From an uncultured Paraglaciecola sp. (GTDB taxonomy: Bacteria > Pseudomonadota > Gammaproteobacteria > Enterobacterales > Alteromonadaceae), in the NCBI RefSeq assembly GCF_913020055.1, contig NZ_CAJWCF010000017.1, positions 1 through 53,442 of the forward strand: a DNA stretch of 53,442 bases, given 5' to 3'. Shown here in pieces: positions 17,662-26,925 of the stretch. Made by a program: the position numbers and the translations under genes. Within the stretch, counting starts at the first letter, position 1. Every line of letters starts with the position of its first letter. The notes under the pieces were generated by a model that was given only the letters and a program-made list of their open reading frames with translations, was not told the DNA's origin and made no database searches.

Positions 17662-18375
17662 ATGCGTCCAAGTGGCAGAACAGCCGGGCAAATTCGTCCC
17701 GTTACCATTACCAGAAACTTTACTTGTCACGCCGAAGGTTCTGTCCTAATTGAGTTTGGCAATACCAAGGTGCTTTGTAATGCATCGGTAACAGAAGGTG
17801 TGCCTCGTTTTATGAAAGGCCAAGGTAAAGGCTGGGTAACCGCAGAATACAGCATGTTACCTAGAGCGACTCATACTCGTTCTGACCGTGAAGCGGCTCG
17901 TGGTAAACAAGGCGGTCGTACTCTTGAAATTCAGCGTTTGATTGCACGTTCATTACGCGCAGCGGTTGATTTAAAGTTGTTGGGTGAAAATACTATCGTT
18001 GTTGATTGTGATGTTATTCAAGCTGACGGTGGTACCCGTACTGCCTCTATCACCGGCGCATGTGTGGCACTAGCCGATGCATTAAGTTGGATGCGTGCTA
18101 AAGGTATTTTAAAAGCGAATCCAATTAAACATATGATTGCTGCTTTATCTGTTGGTGTTTACAAAGGCGTCGCTATTGCTGACTTAGAATATCTTGAAGA
18201 TTCTGATGCTGAAACAGATATGAACGTTGTAATGACCGACACTGGTAAATTCATCGAAATACAAGGCACAGCTGAAGGTGACCCCTTTGATTCTGATGAG
18301 CTAAATGAAATGTTGGAACTGGCTAAAAATGGTATTCGTGAATTGTTCGATGAGCAAAAATTGGCTTTGAATTAG
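17662..18375 (+). CDS. rph: Ribonuclease PH
   Basis: A 237-residue phosphorolytic 3'-5' exoribonuclease that trims tRNA 3' ends. It begins [20 protein letters not shown] and has the expected [34 protein letters not shown] and [20 protein letters not shown] segments and the ETDMNVVMT region that binds phosphate/metal. The ATG at 17662 is chosen because GGAG sits at 17652-17655; an upstream in-frame GTG at 17650 would add four residues. pyrE follows 9 bp downstream, the classic rph-pyrE operon. The protein is full length, unlike the frameshifted rph of E. coli K-12. Confidence 0.97.
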   Translation: MRPSGRTAGQIRPVTITRNFTCHAEGSVLIEFGNTKVLCNASVTEGVPRFMKGQGKGWVTAEYSMLPRATHTRSDREAARGKQGGRTLEIQRLIARSLRAAVDLKLLGENTIVVDCDVIQADGGTRTASITGACVALADALSWMRAKGILKANPIKHMIAALSVGVYKGVAIADLEYLEDSDAETDMNVVMTDTGKFIEIQGTAEGDPFDSDELNEMLELAKNGIRELFDEQKLALN

Positions 18376-18384
18376 GACGGTAAA

Positions 18385-19026
18385 ATGCAAGATTATCAAC
18401 GTAACTTTATTGAATTTGCCCTAGCACGCAATGTTTTGAAATTTGGTCAGTTTACCCTTAAGTCCGGTCGAACTAGTCCCTACTTCTTTAATGCGGGTTT
18501 ATTCAATACGGGTGGTGATTTGGCCAAGCTCGGTCAGTTTTACGCGCAAACTTTGCAAACATCTGGTATCGATTACGATGTGTTATTTGGCCCTGCCTAT
18601 AAAGGTATTCCTATCGCCACTACTACTGCTGTGGCGTTAGCAGACAAACACAACGTAGATAAGCCTTATTGTTTTAATCGTAAAGAAGCGAAAACCCATG
18701 GTGAAGGTGGCAATTTAGTCGGCAGCCCGCTTGCAGGTAAAATCATGCTGGTGGATGACGTTATTACTGCAGGTACTGCCATTCGTGAGTCTATGCAATT
18801 GATTGAAGCAAATAATGCCCAGCTTGCAGGCGTGTTAATTGCCCTTGATAGGCAAGAAAAAGGTCAAGGTGAGCTGTCTGCTATCCAAGAAGTTGAGCGT
18901 GATTTTAATACTAAAGTGGTGTCTATCGTCAGCTTGGCCGATTTGGTTGACTATCTCAGCGATAAACCTGATATGGCCGAGCACTTAGCTAATATCAAAC
19001 AATATCGTTTGGATTACGGGATATAG
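18385..19026 (+). CDS. pyrE: Orotate phosphoribosyltransferase
   Basis: A 213-residue enzyme converting orotate and PRPP to orotidine-5'-phosphate in pyrimidine synthesis, the same length as the E. coli enzyme. It has [20 protein letters not shown] near the N-terminus, [27 protein letters not shown] on the catalytic loop, and the PRPP-binding signature [17 protein letters not shown] (~residues 113-129). It lies 9 bp after rph and 6 bp before tusA, so the three are one transcription unit. Confidence 0.97.
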   Translation: MQDYQRNFIEFALARNVLKFGQFTLKSGRTSPYFFNAGLFNTGGDLAKLGQFYAQTLQTSGIDYDVLFGPAYKGIPIATTTAVALADKHNVDKPYCFNRKEAKTHGEGGNLVGSPLAGKIMLVDDVITAGTAIRESMQLIEANNAQLAGVLIALDRQEKGQGELSAIQEVERDFNTKVVSIVSLADLVDYLSDKPDMAEHLANIKQYRLDYGI

Positions 19027-19032
19027 TCATCG

Positions 19033-19284
19033 ATGGGTAATGTTAGTGCTTTTGATGACGCCAATTACCAATTAGACGCGATAGGCTTACGCTGCCCAGA
19101 ACCCGTAATGATGGTGCGCTTAAAAATACGTGAGATGCAAGTTGGCGAGACAGTTACTGTAACCGCCGACGATCACTCCACTACTCGAGATATCCCCAGC
19201 TTTTGCCGATTTATGGAACATGAGTTGCTGGACTCACAAAGTGTTAATTCTCCCTATCAATATTTGATAAAAAAAGGCCGCTAA
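19033..19284 (+). CDS. tusA: TusA-family sulfurtransferase
   Basis: An 83-residue TusA/SirA-type sulfur carrier. The active-site motif [18 protein letters not shown] carries the persulfide Cys (Cys21) followed by the conserved [23 protein letters not shown] also matches the family. TusA relays sulfur for tRNA 2-thiouridine and molybdenum cofactor synthesis. This copy sits in the rph-pyrE operon, so it could be a TusA paralogue rather than the housekeeping protein. Its stop codon lies inside the terminator stem. Confidence 0.88.
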   Translation: MGNVSAFDDANYQLDAIGLRCPEPVMMVRLKIREMQVGETVTVTADDHSTTRDIPSFCRFMEHELLDSQSVNSPYQYLIKKGR

Positions 19285-19302
19285 CTTAGCGGCCTTTTTT
19301 TA
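19270..19302. terminator. Bidirectional rho-independent terminator
   Basis: GGCCGCTA (19276-19283) pairs with TAGCGGCC (19287-19294) around a 3-nt loop. An A-run precedes and a T-run follows, so it can stop transcription from rph-pyrE-tusA and from the convergent methyltransferase gene. It includes the tusA stop codon. Confidence 0.92.
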
Positions 19303-19317
19303 TCTACAGAATCTTAT

Positions 19318-20070
19318 CTAATTGGGTTTGCGGAACTTAATAGTCCAGCGATCTGTATTGCCAGTGACCGATTTAGCGCCCACTTCGTAGCGTAATTCAT
19401 CATCTGCGCGATAGTGTAAGTTGGAGTAGTCAACCAGTTCAAAGCCAGCTTCTTGAATTTCTTTAATCGCTAAAACAGGGTCAACACGGCGACCGTTAAA
19501 GGGATTGGATTCTTCCATATGGCGAGCAGTGTGATCCACTACAGCATAAACACCGCCTGGCCTGAGGGCTTCGAAAGCCAACTTATTCATGTGGCGACGA
19601 CCTTCTTCACCAAAGTTATGGTAATTGCGAAAAGTCAGCACCATATCTAGATCTTTTACTTCAAGTGAATCTGCGTCTAATGAATAAAAACGTTCGCCAT
19701 CTTTTCTATATAATTTTGCATCTTCAGCGACAATTTTTACTTTTTCGAAACCAGGCTTTTCAGTTAAACCTTTAATACGCCCTGTGCCCATCGCAGCATA
19801 ATACTGACCTTTTTCACTTACTACTGGGGCTAAAATTTTTGTGTACCAGCCACCACCAGGGATCAGTTCGATAATTTTCATATCATCACGCAAACCAAAA
19901 AACTCTAAGGTTTGTAAGGCTTTTCGGTTTCTATCACGGTCGGTTTCTGCTTCGGTTCTGATTTCCGCTTTTAATGCCGATTTAATTTTTTCTGCGGTAG
20001 CGTCAAAGTTATCAGCCGCTATTGAGCTGACACTCACTGCGAGTAACAATATGGGTAGAAGTTTCTTCAC
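19318..20070 (-). CDS. Exported class I SAM-dependent methyltransferase-like protein
   Basis: A 250-residue protein with a signal peptide (MKKLLPILLLAVSVSSIAA). A Rossmann methyltransferase-like fold follows: ELIPGGGWYTKILAPVVS as the motif-I equivalent, LDADSLEVKDLDMVLTFRNYHNF as motif IV, and LRPGGVYAVVDHTA as post-motif. Exported proteins of this family are widespread but uncharacterised, and a methyltransferase outside the cytosol lacks an obvious SAM supply. It follows the amidohydrolase gene by 105 bp on the same strand and ends at the bidirectional terminator. Confidence 0.8.
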   Translation of the reverse strand: MKKLLPILLLAVSVSSIAADNFDATAEKIKSALKAEIRTEAETDRDRNRKALQTLEFFGLRDDMKIIELIPGGGWYTKILAPVVSEKGQYYAAMGTGRIKGLTEKPGFEKVKIVAEDAKLYRKDGERFYSLDADSLEVKDLDMVLTFRNYHNFGEEGRRHMNKLAFEALRPGGVYAVVDHTARHMEESNPFNGRRVDPVLAIKEIQEAGFELVDYSNLHYRADDELRYEVGAKSVTGNTDRWTIKFRKPN

Positions 20071-20175
20071 TGATGTATCTCCATTTTTTTTATTGTTTAA
20101 AATTGTGAAAGTGGTTTAGCCTATCGCTGTTACAGACCGTTGAAATTAAACATAAATTTCAAATTAATCAACAGC

Positions 20176-21480
20176 CTACTGATGTTTATAAACCACACCA
20201 TCTTTCATCACAAAACTTACCTGTTGTAGTAGTGATATTTGCGCTAAAGGATCACCTTTTACTGCGACTAAATCGGCTAATTTGCCCACTTCGATTGTAC
20301 CAAGGCGGTCGCTAATTTTTAGTAAGTCAGCTGCGCTTTGTGTGGCACTTCGAATGGCTTCAATTGGTTTCATGCCCGCTTCTACCATCAAAACAAACTC
20401 TAGGCCGTTGTCACCATGAGCAGACACGCCAGAATCAGTGCCAAACGCAATTTTCACTCCAGCTTCATAAGCTTTGGCAAAAGTTTGTTGAATGAGTGGA
20501 CCAATAGCCGCTGCTTTAGGTCTAACAAGGTCGGGAAAAAAACCATCAATTTTGGCTTTTTCTGCAACCCAGTTTCCAGCCATAATAGTTGGCACATAAT
20601 AAGTGCCATTCTTTTTCATTTGTCTAAATACTTCTTTATCCATGTAGGTGCCGTGTTCGATAGAAGTAACCCCTGCTTTGATAGCGCGCAACATGCCTTC
20701 TTTGCCATGGGCATGTACTGCGACCGTCATACCATAGTCTGTAGCAGTTTCTACTATGGCGGTAAGTTCGTCGTCCATAAACTGTGGGTTTTGACCATTT
20801 TTAGCCACGCTTAACACACCGCCTGTTGCAGTGATTTTTATTAAATCAGCCCCGTCTTTATAACGCTGTCGCACTGCTTTGCGAGCTTCTGCGACACCGT
20901 TCACTACACCATCGAGAGGTCCAGGGTTACCCATAATTGACTTGCTGCGGCCATTAGTTGGATCGGCATGCCCACCTGTAGTCGCGATGGATTTGGCGGC
21001 AGTATAAATGCGCGGCCCTTTGACCAAGCCTTTATTAATCGCGTTTCTAAGAGCAACCGTTTCATTGTGGCCATCACCCAGATTACGTACAGAAGTAAAA
21101 CCCGACATCAAGGTTTTTTCTGAATAGTGAACGCCCTTAATTGCATAATCTGCTTCGTTTAGGGTAAATCGTTCCATGTAACTTGCTGGACCGTTATGTT
21201 GGCTGGATATGTGTGTATGCATGTCCATAAATCCAGGCATCAGGGTGTAAGCTGATAAATCAATGACAGTGTCTTCGCTGCCACCTTCAGTGAATCCTTT
21301 GTTGATAGCGGTAATTTTGTTGTCGGTGACAATCACAGTTGCATTTTGAATGACTTTATTTGAGGTGCTGTCAATTAGACTGCCAGCATGAATAACCGTG
21401 GCAGCCATTACTGTACTGGCTATAAAAGATTGGGCTATCGCTGCAAAGATTAGCGTTGATTTTAAGGTTTTGTTTTTCAT
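20176..21480 (-). CDS. Exported amidohydrolase (imidazolonepropionase/Xaa-Pro dipeptidase-like)
   Basis: A 434-residue metal-dependent hydrolase of the amidohydrolase superfamily with an N-terminal signal peptide ending near VMA. Metal ligands are visible: the HxH pair in [11 protein letters not shown] (His88, His90), a Lys in [11 protein letters not shown] (likely carboxylated bridging residue), His in [10 protein letters not shown] and SIEHGTYMD, and the catalytic Asp in [13 protein letters not shown]. Close relatives cleave dipeptides with C-terminal Pro, Arg or Lys, or other cyclic or peptide amides; the substrate is open. It starts 14 bp after the DUF1285 gene, making an apparent DUF3014-DUF1285-amidohydrolase unit. 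Confidence 0.9.
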   Translation of the reverse strand: MKNKTLKSTLIFAAIAQSFIASTVMAATVIHAGSLIDSTSNKVIQNATVIVTDNKITAINKGFTEGGSEDTVIDLSAYTLMPGFMDMHTHISSQHNGPASYMERFTLNEADYAIKGVHYSEKTLMSGFTSVRNLGDGHNETVALRNAINKGLVKGPRIYTAAKSIATTGGHADPTNGRSKSIMGNPGPLDGVVNGVAEARKAVRQRYKDGADLIKITATGGVLSVAKNGQNPQFMDDELTAIVETATDYGMTVAVHAHGKEGMLRAIKAGVTSIEHGTYMDKEVFRQMKKNGTYYVPTIMAGNWVAEKAKIDGFFPDLVRPKAAAIGPLIQQTFAKAYEAGVKIAFGTDSGVSAHGDNGLEFVLMVEAGMKPIEAIRSATQSAADLLKISDRLGTIEVGKLADLVAVKGDPLAQISLLQQVSFVMKDGVVYKHQ

Positions 21481-21494
21481 ATTAATACTTCCTG

Positions 21495-22040
21495 TTATAA
21501 CTCGCCAAGGCTAAAGCTGAAGTCACCGCTGTTAAGCATTAGATGGTGCTTACCATCTACTATTTGCTCTTCACCCAACTCAGCGAGTTGGTAAAATACA
21601 TTTTGATGTAAACGAGCCCATAAGTTTCTGCGAACTAAAGCATAAGGTAGATATGCAGCTGTTTTTTTATCTGCAAATATTTGAATAGGATTTTCTGAAC
21701 TAACAACTAAATCGTCGCCAGTGTTGGTTGTAAGAGCTAACTTACCGTCTTCTTTGTGCCATTGAGTAATGATAAAGGGGGCGTCTTCGACTTGAATTCC
21801 CACCTTTTCTACAGGTGTCACTAAAAAGTAATGATCGTCTTCGCGCTTTAAAACGCTGGAAAAAAGCTTAACTAATGCTTTGCGACCAATGGGTGTGCCC
21901 ATGTAAAACCAAGTGCCGTCATGTTTTATTTGTATGTCTATGTCACCGCAAAACTCAGGGTTCCATTTATCCACGGGAGGTAAAGCCGCATTTTGAGAGC
22001 TGATTTGTTGTTGAAAAGCACCTAAGTCAAAACTCGCCAT
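21495..22040 (-). CDS. DUF1285 family protein
   Basis: A 181-residue soluble protein matching DUF1285: [40 protein letters not shown], a central [19 protein letters not shown], and [19 protein letters not shown] near the end. Function unknown; the fold has PH-like features in published structures. Its ATG shares one base with the TAA of the DUF3014 gene (TAATG), indicating translational coupling. Confidence 0.9.
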   Translation of the reverse strand: MASFDLGAFQQQISSQNAALPPVDKWNPEFCGDIDIQIKHDGTWFYMGTPIGRKALVKLFSSVLKREDDHYFLVTPVEKVGIQVEDAPFIITQWHKEDGKLALTTNTGDDLVVSSENPIQIFADKKTAAYLPYALVRRNLWARLHQNVFYQLAELGEEQIVDGKHHLMLNSGDFSFSLGEL

Positions 22041-22846
22041 TAAAGCGTTTCTTTTATCTCACGTAATTTAGCTTTAATACGACGCATGTTTTCCGGTCCT
22101 GTGCGCAATAATTGCTTTTGCGGGGCAGTTAACGATTCTAGTTGGCTATCTGCAAACTTGTACATAACGCTATCAGTATATACTTCGACTGGAAAAGGTA
22201 CTTCTGGGGTATCGAGTAATACATCAATGGCCTCTTCAAGCTTTTCATCAAAGCTGTCAGATGGGTTACCAATTTCAGCAAATATCCGTTCAATTGCTGG
22301 TTTGTACTCCTGATAAAGCTGCAATAGTGATTCTGTTTCGAGAGACTCAAGCACCTCTACATAAGGTGCATAACGTTTATAACTCGCAGGATCTATCCAT
22401 TCTTTATCGGCTTGTCTGTATGTTCGAAATGGTTTGTCTGGTTGAACTAACATTCTATTGTTAGTGGCTATTTCTTCCTCGGCTAGTGTATTGGTCATTA
22501 TAACGAAGCGCTCTAAGAGTGCGTCATTAACAAGCAAACGTGCAAAGGCATCATAATCAGATAAGGTTAATAATTTAGTTTTTACCGTGCCATCGCTTGT
22601 ATCTAATGGCTCTGGCTCAGGAATGATTTCTGGTTCAGCTTGTTCCTTTACCGGGGCTGGGATAATAGCGACAGGTTGCTCTTCAATAATGGGTTCGACT
22701 GTTGGTTCAATAACAGGAGTGTATGGCTCAACAACAGGTTCAGGCTCAGGTTCGCTAGGCCAAAGCACAACGGCCAAAATAATAGCCAGTACTATTAAAC
22801 CTATAGTGAAATGGGGAACTAACGACTTTTTCGATTCTTCACTCAT
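22040..22846 (-). CDS. DUF3014 domain membrane-anchored protein
   Basis: A single membrane segment (~12-30 from the chosen start, FTIGLIVLAIILAVVLW) is followed by a long Pro/Glu-rich periplasmic spacer (~30-85). A globular C-terminal domain with LLVNDALLERFVIMTNTLA and NRMLVQPDKPFRTYR, typical of DUF3014, completes it. The start at 22846 is chosen because AGGAAA lies 6 bp before that ATG; an upstream in-frame ATG at 22864 has no such site. The proline-rich spacer suggests a reach across the periplasm. Function unknown. It overlaps the DUF1285 gene by one base. Confidence 0.88.
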   Translation of the reverse strand: MSEESKKSLVPHFTIGLIVLAIILAVVLWPSEPEPEPVVEPYTPVIEPTVEPIIEEQPVAIIPAPVKEQAEPEIIPEPEPLDTSDGTVKTKLLTLSDYDAFARLLVNDALLERFVIMTNTLAEEEIATNNRMLVQPDKPFRTYRQADKEWIDPASYKRYAPYVEVLESLETESLLQLYQEYKPAIERIFAEIGNPSDSFDEKLEEAIDVLLDTPEVPFPVEVYTDSVMYKFADSQLESLTAPQKQLLRTGPENMRRIKAKLREIKETL

Positions 22847-23025
22847 GATTTTCCTGTTGACCAAATACCCTAAATTACACTAACACTTCAGCCTACTTAA
22901 AATTCCATCTAAATGATACGCGTAGATTGTAAAATACTGTAATTACATTCTTATCTGGACTGACCATTAAGAGGTAACTAAACTGGCTATGTGGTTCACC
23001 TAATTTTAACGTGTGTGGAAGTCTT

Positions 23026-24258
23026 TTGAATATTATTTTATATGCAGTGCCATTGTTTTTCCTGTTAATTGCTATCGAATTGTTATTAGAAAAAGCAAAA
23101 GGTACCGATTATTATCGTGTTAACGACAGTATAAACAGCTTAACTGCTGGTGTATTAAGCAGAATGACTGGCATTATCAAGCAGTTATTTCCCCTAACAG
23201 TATATGTGGTGGCGTATGAGCAGCTGGCCTTGTTTGAAATTGAACCAAGCTGGTGGAGTTGGCTCGGTGCCTTTGTAATTTATGATTTTTGTTACTATTG
23301 GAATCACCGGCTAGGTCACGAAATGAATATTTTGTGGGCTGCTCATGTCGTGCATCACTCAAGTGAAGAATACAATTTAACCACGGCTTTAAGGCAAAGT
23401 GGTAGCAGCGTGTTCAGCTGGATTTTTTACTTGCCTATGGCCATATTAGGCTTTGATCCTATTGTTTTAATCACGGTAGGTTCGTTAAATCTGATATATC
23501 AATTTTGGGTGCATACTCGGCATATTCCCAAGTTGGGCTGGTATGAATGGGTATTTGTGACACCTTCCAATCACCGAGTGCACCATGCGCAAAACCAAAT
23601 CTATATAGACCGCAATTATGGTGGCGTGTTTATTCTTTGGGACCGAATTTTTGGTTCATTTCAAGAAGAATTGGATAACGATAAGCCTATTTATGGTATT
23701 CGAAAGGCGCTCAAAAGTTGGAATCCATTGTGGGCAAATGTGCATGTGTACAGTCAATTGGCCAAAGACTGCTGGCATGCAAAACGTTGGCAGGACAAAC
23801 TACTGATTTGGTTTAAACGCACAGGTTGGCGACCTGCAGATGTTGAGCAAAATTACCCACTGAGTAAGGTTGATCTCACTAAATTTAGAAAATTCGATAT
23901 TCCGCTAACGTTGATCAATAAATTTTATAGCCTGTTACAGTATTTATTGATTACTTTTGTTGGTTTGTTACTAATGATGAACGTTGCAAGCCTAACTTTA
24001 GCAGAACAAATTTTAGTGGTGATATTTGTTCTTTATGCCAGTTTATCCGCGGGCTTAGTGATGGAAAATAATCCTATAGCTATTTATTTAGAATGGGTTA
24101 AATATTTGCTAGTTTTAATTACTCTGCTTATGTATTCGTTACCTGAATGGATCGAATGGGCACTAGGAATTAGCATGCTCATAAACGTAGTGGTTTTGTT
24201 ATTTAAAAAGAACGATATTATCAATTCAACTGGGCCTTTGATGGAGGCTAATAATTGA
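23026..24258 (+). CDS. Sterol desaturase/fatty acid hydroxylase superfamily membrane enzyme
   Basis: About 410 residues, polytopic. The three diiron histidine clusters are intact: WNHRLGHEMN, HVVHHSSEEYN and SNHRVHHAQN, within a bundle of hydrophobic helices. This pattern matches the fatty acid hydroxylase superfamily and is closest in layout to alkylglycerol monooxygenase (TMEM195)-like bacterial proteins, including the extra C-terminal membrane helices (~300-405). It probably hydroxylates or cleaves a lipid in the inner membrane. Start: an in-frame GTG lies at 23011, but GGAAG at 23017-23021 precedes a TTG at 23026, giving the natural start MNIILYAVPLFFLL; the 4-nt spacing is short. Confidence 0.87.
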   Translation: MNIILYAVPLFFLLIAIELLLEKAKGTDYYRVNDSINSLTAGVLSRMTGIIKQLFPLTVYVVAYEQLALFEIEPSWWSWLGAFVIYDFCYYWNHRLGHEMNILWAAHVVHHSSEEYNLTTALRQSGSSVFSWIFYLPMAILGFDPIVLITVGSLNLIYQFWVHTRHIPKLGWYEWVFVTPSNHRVHHAQNQIYIDRNYGGVFILWDRIFGSFQEELDNDKPIYGIRKALKSWNPLWANVHVYSQLAKDCWHAKRWQDKLLIWFKRTGWRPADVEQNYPLSKVDLTKFRKFDIPLTLINKFYSLLQYLLITFVGLLLMMNVASLTLAEQILVVIFVLYASLSAGLVMENNPIAIYLEWVKYLLVLITLLMYSLPEWIEWALGISMLINVVVLLFKKNDIINSTGPLMEANN

Positions 24259-24399
24259 AAAAATCACTCATAGATTCAGCGCAATCGGTATCAATATAGA
24301 AGGGTTTGAAGAATTTTCGCCGATTGTCGCTTAGGTCCAAAGTACCTAACTTAATACACTAAATCAGTTTGTCGAAAAGTAACCTTAACTTAACGGTAT

Positions 24400-24415
24400 A
24401 GTGACTCTAGTCACT
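24400..24415. promoter_or_regulatory. 16-bp palindrome upstream of a secreted hypothetical
   Basis: AGTGACT (24400-24406), two bases, then AGTCACT (24409-24415) make a perfect dyad 32 bp before the ATG at 24448. Position and symmetry fit a dimeric repressor or activator site. The 190-bp gap shows no other feature. Confidence 0.45.
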
Positions 24416-24447
24416 CCATCACATTTTAGATAAAGAAGAATAATAAT

Positions 24448-25041
24448 ATGATATTTTTAAGATACTTAGTGCTCCCCTTTCTCCTTGGTAGCGTTGCGGT
24501 CATGGCTAAACAAGCACCATTGGTCTCAATCCCCACTCACGATGCTTTTTTCTCCAGTATTGCCCAGTACTGTGGCAAAGCTTTCGAGGGAAAAGTTGCG
24601 GTAGATAACCAGCCTAGTCCGGCATTTGAAGCCAAATTAGTTATGTTTGTGCGCAGCTGTAATGACGTTGAATTGCAGATCCCATTTTATGTGGGAGACA
24701 ATGCATCTCGTACCTGGATTATTAAAAAAACTGGCAGTGGTTTAAGTCTAAAACATGACCATCGACATAAAGATGGTACTTTTGATCTTGTGACTATGTA
24801 TGGTGGGCATACACTCGACGCAGGTTATAAACAAATACAGTCTTTTCCTGTTGACCAATATTCAAAAGAATTGTTTGCCGAACATGGATTGCCTCAATCT
24901 ATTACCAATACATGGCAAATGTATATATACCCAGATTCGTTTTCTTATCGTTTAGTGCGTGAAGGAAGAGAGTTTAGAGTGGATTTTGATTTAACTCAGC
25001 CTATACCAGTGCCTGCTGCTCCTTGGGGATATGAGGAATAG
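24448..25041 (+). CDS. Secreted hypothetical protein
   Basis: A 197-residue protein with a signal peptide (MIFLRYLVLPFLLGSVAVMA). The mature part has two Cys (QYCGKAFEG and RSCNDVEL) that could form a disulfide. A His-rich turn (LKHDHRHKDGTFD) and YGGHTLDAGYKQ follow, then beta-rich sequence ending PVPAAPWGYEE. I recognise no named family, though the composition is typical of conserved periplasmic proteins. A palindrome precedes it and it converges on the PfkB-type kinase gene with a 9-bp gap. Confidence 0.75.
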   Translation: MIFLRYLVLPFLLGSVAVMAKQAPLVSIPTHDAFFSSIAQYCGKAFEGKVAVDNQPSPAFEAKLVMFVRSCNDVELQIPFYVGDNASRTWIIKKTGSGLSLKHDHRHKDGTFDLVTMYGGHTLDAGYKQIQSFPVDQYSKELFAEHGLPQSITNTWQMYIYPDSFSYRLVREGREFRVDFDLTQPIPVPAAPWGYEE

Positions 25042-25050
25042 ATTGTTGTT

Positions 25051-25836
25051 TCACCACTGCACACCACCATAATGCATTGAGGCTAAACGGCCCAATTCGG
25101 AACCAGATAACAATGCTTGTTGTATATCATTGTGTCTAAGGTAACTGCATGTGAACCCAGCTTGAAAGGCGTCTCCACATCCCGTAGTGTCGACCACGTT
25201 TGTAGGCAACGCAGGCTGCGTAAATTGCTGCCCTTTATAAAACGCTATGCTGCCATTTTTACCTAGAGTAAGAACGATAAGTGATGTGTTTTTTGTAGAT
25301 AAATTAGCTAGTTTTCCAATCATTTCTACATCACCACCGACATAAGCAATATCGACATTGGTTATAGTATCCGCCAGCACCTGAAAAGCAGGAAGATGTA
25401 AATAATCCACAATTAAACTGCTTTTGCCTCTTCTGGCTAACGTTTGCTGAAAATTAGGGCAGCTAGAATGGGTTGTCCAAATATCAAAATTAGAGATTTT
25501 CTGCCAGGTTTCCTCACTAATTTTATAGTTTTCGAAAACACCGCCATTCCAAGCACCTTCTTCTCCAAACCTTTCGCCAAAATCGTCGTTAATAATACGA
25601 TTGTTAGCGGTATGCCCTTTAAGTATTTCCACGAGAGCAACATCAACATTATTTTGTTTTAGTAAGGAATATATTTTATTACCGTGATTATCATCGCCCA
25701 ATGCACCTGCGAAGTGACAATTAACACCCTGACTCGAGAGCCGAATAGATTGATTGAGTGCATTTCCCCCAGCAAAATGTTTTTTCTGTTGTGGGAAAAA
25801 ATCCATAGCGGCCACACTAAAACAAGCAGCTTTCAT
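25051..25836 (-). CDS. PfkB-family sugar kinase, FrlD-like
   Basis: A 261-residue ribokinase-family kinase, the same length as fructoselysine 6-kinase FrlD. It has the N-terminal substrate region FAGGNALNQSIRLSSQG, GALGDDNHGNKIYSLL, and the C-terminal PfkB signature VVDTTGCGDAFQAGF with the catalytic Asp and the anion-hole GCGD (GAGD in most). A neighbouring FrlB-type deglycase is absent, so the substrate may not be fructoselysine. It appears monocistronic. Confidence 0.82.
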   Translation of the reverse strand: MKAACFSVAAMDFFPQQKKHFAGGNALNQSIRLSSQGVNCHFAGALGDDNHGNKIYSLLKQNNVDVALVEILKGHTANNRIINDDFGERFGEEGAWNGGVFENYKISEETWQKISNFDIWTTHSSCPNFQQTLARRGKSSLIVDYLHLPAFQVLADTITNVDIAYVGGDVEMIGKLANLSTKNTSLIVLTLGKNGSIAFYKGQQFTQPALPTNVVDTTGCGDAFQAGFTCSYLRHNDIQQALLSGSELGRLASMHYGGVQW

Positions 25837-25993
25837 AGATATACCACGGCTGGAACTTCAATAAACCTAATGAGGCATACGTAAAACTGATCGGGAAATA
25901 ACACCTTTTAAACCTTAGTAATTTTTAACTTGTGATTACTTTTCTCTGATTAAATTGGATTTTCAATTTATAGTGTCGTTAGTATTGACGTAA

Positions 25994-26398
25994 CTAGTTG
26001 ACAATTTGGGCGTCAATTATCCATTTTCTAGCTTGCTCAACAGATTCAAAAAATAGTGGTTTACTCGCTCTATCTTTATGGATATCCGAAAATAAAGCTT
26101 CGTAAAAAGAATGCCCTTCATCTCCTGGGAATACAAATGCACTAGGGTATTCAAATCCTTTATTTATTCGCCACGCCTGTAGTGCTTGAAGTTCTTTTTT
26201 TGCATCATGGGTAACGATGCACTCTCCTCGAAGAACAGTAATACATCCTATACACGCATGCCCCACATCGACTTGAATAGTTTTCATTTGTTCTATAAAT
26301 GACAATACTGATTCTATATTCCAAGGCCCCACACCTTCGACTAGAATAATCTGGCCATCAAATGTAGTTTTGTATTGTCCATGTTCTTCAAAATTCAC
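25994..26398 (-). CDS. Hypothetical protein, STAS/SpoIIAA-like
   Basis: The frame opens with an ATG at 26443 inside an attC-like site, but AAAGG followed by GTG at 26398 gives a better spaced start (VNFEEHGQYKTT). The ~134-residue protein has an alternating pattern (GQIILVEGVGPWNIESVLSF, HACIGCITVLRGECIVTHDAKKEL) that resembles STAS/SpoIIAA-type small alpha/beta proteins. This is a structural impression, not a secure family match. There are no membrane segments. The gene lies directly downstream of an attC-like site on its own strand, in the position of a cassette gene. Confidence 0.6.
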   Translation of the reverse strand: MNFEEHGQYKTTFDGQIILVEGVGPWNIESVLSFIEQMKTIQVDVGHACIGCITVLRGECIVTHDAKKELQALQAWRINKGFEYPSAFVFPGDEGHSFYEALFSDIHKDRASKPLFFESVEQARKWIIDAQIVN

Positions 26399-26439
26399 TT
26401 TAATTACCTTTAAACATGTCGAAAAAATGCTTCTTGTGC

Positions 26440-26488
26440 ACATAACACATTAAATAAACCAATAGTCGGCTTGACGACTTTGTTAGGT
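26440..26488 (-). repeat. attC-like recombination site (downstream copy)
   Basis: Reading the minus strand, ACCTAAC (26488-26482) matches the attC R'' consensus RYYYAAC. It is followed by AAAGTCGTCAAGCCGAC, much like the left arm of known attC sites such as that of aadA. The site ends with GTTATGT (26446-26440), one base off GTTRRRY. At 49 bp it is shorter than typical attC sites and the internal arms pair poorly, so it may be degenerate. It shares the 12-mer TTTRTTAGGTGG with a second site 530 bp away in the same orientation. Confidence 0.4.
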
Positions 26489-26526
26489 GGTCCCTTGTCG
26501 ATTCTCAAATAACGTTGCACTCAAGA

Positions 26527-26925
26527 CTACTCAGAAGTAATAACTCTAATGGCTAGCAACGCCCACATTGAAAGTAAGATAAGCCAGCTAGAAAAATAAG
26601 CATAGACTCTTGGCCATATTTTGTTACTACCCGTATGAATATAAGTGTGAATTGCCCTTGCAGCGACATATGCCCATGCTAGTAGAAAAAATGGGAGCCC
26701 AGTCGTATTGACTGAAATAGCAGATACACAACAAACATAGAAAAGAACAGGAGCTTCATACAAATTAGTAAAGTTTCGCGCTAGCTTCGCAGATTGTTCT
26801 GGCTCAGCTTTACCTTGATAAATACTGAAATATGCAGGGTCAATTTCCCCTGCTCGGGCCAATTTTGATCGTAAGCTGAACAGCCGGACCAAGACAGAGA
26901 ATGTGAGTAATACCATTGCGAACAT
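26527..26925 (-). CDS. MAPEG family membrane protein
   Basis: A 132-residue four-helix membrane protein of the MAPEG family (membrane-associated proteins in eicosanoid and glutathione metabolism). It has RNFTNLYEAPVLFYVCCVSA, LAWAYVAARAIHTYIHTGSN and a final hydrophobic helix. The first in-frame ATG (26925) would cut into the first helix. The frame continues upstream as DINNHYLVFP, and an ideal GAGG lies 8 bp before an ATC codon (26952-26950), so translation may begin there at a non-standard codon. Bacterial MAPEG function is mostly undefined. The gene is bordered on both sides by attC-like sequences. Confidence 0.82.
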   Translation of the reverse strand: MFAMVLLTFSVLVRLFSLRSKLARAGEIDPAYFSIYQGKAEPEQSAKLARNFTNLYEAPVLFYVCCVSAISVNTTGLPFFLLAWAYVAARAIHTYIHTGSNKIWPRVYAYFSSWLILLSMWALLAIRVITSE

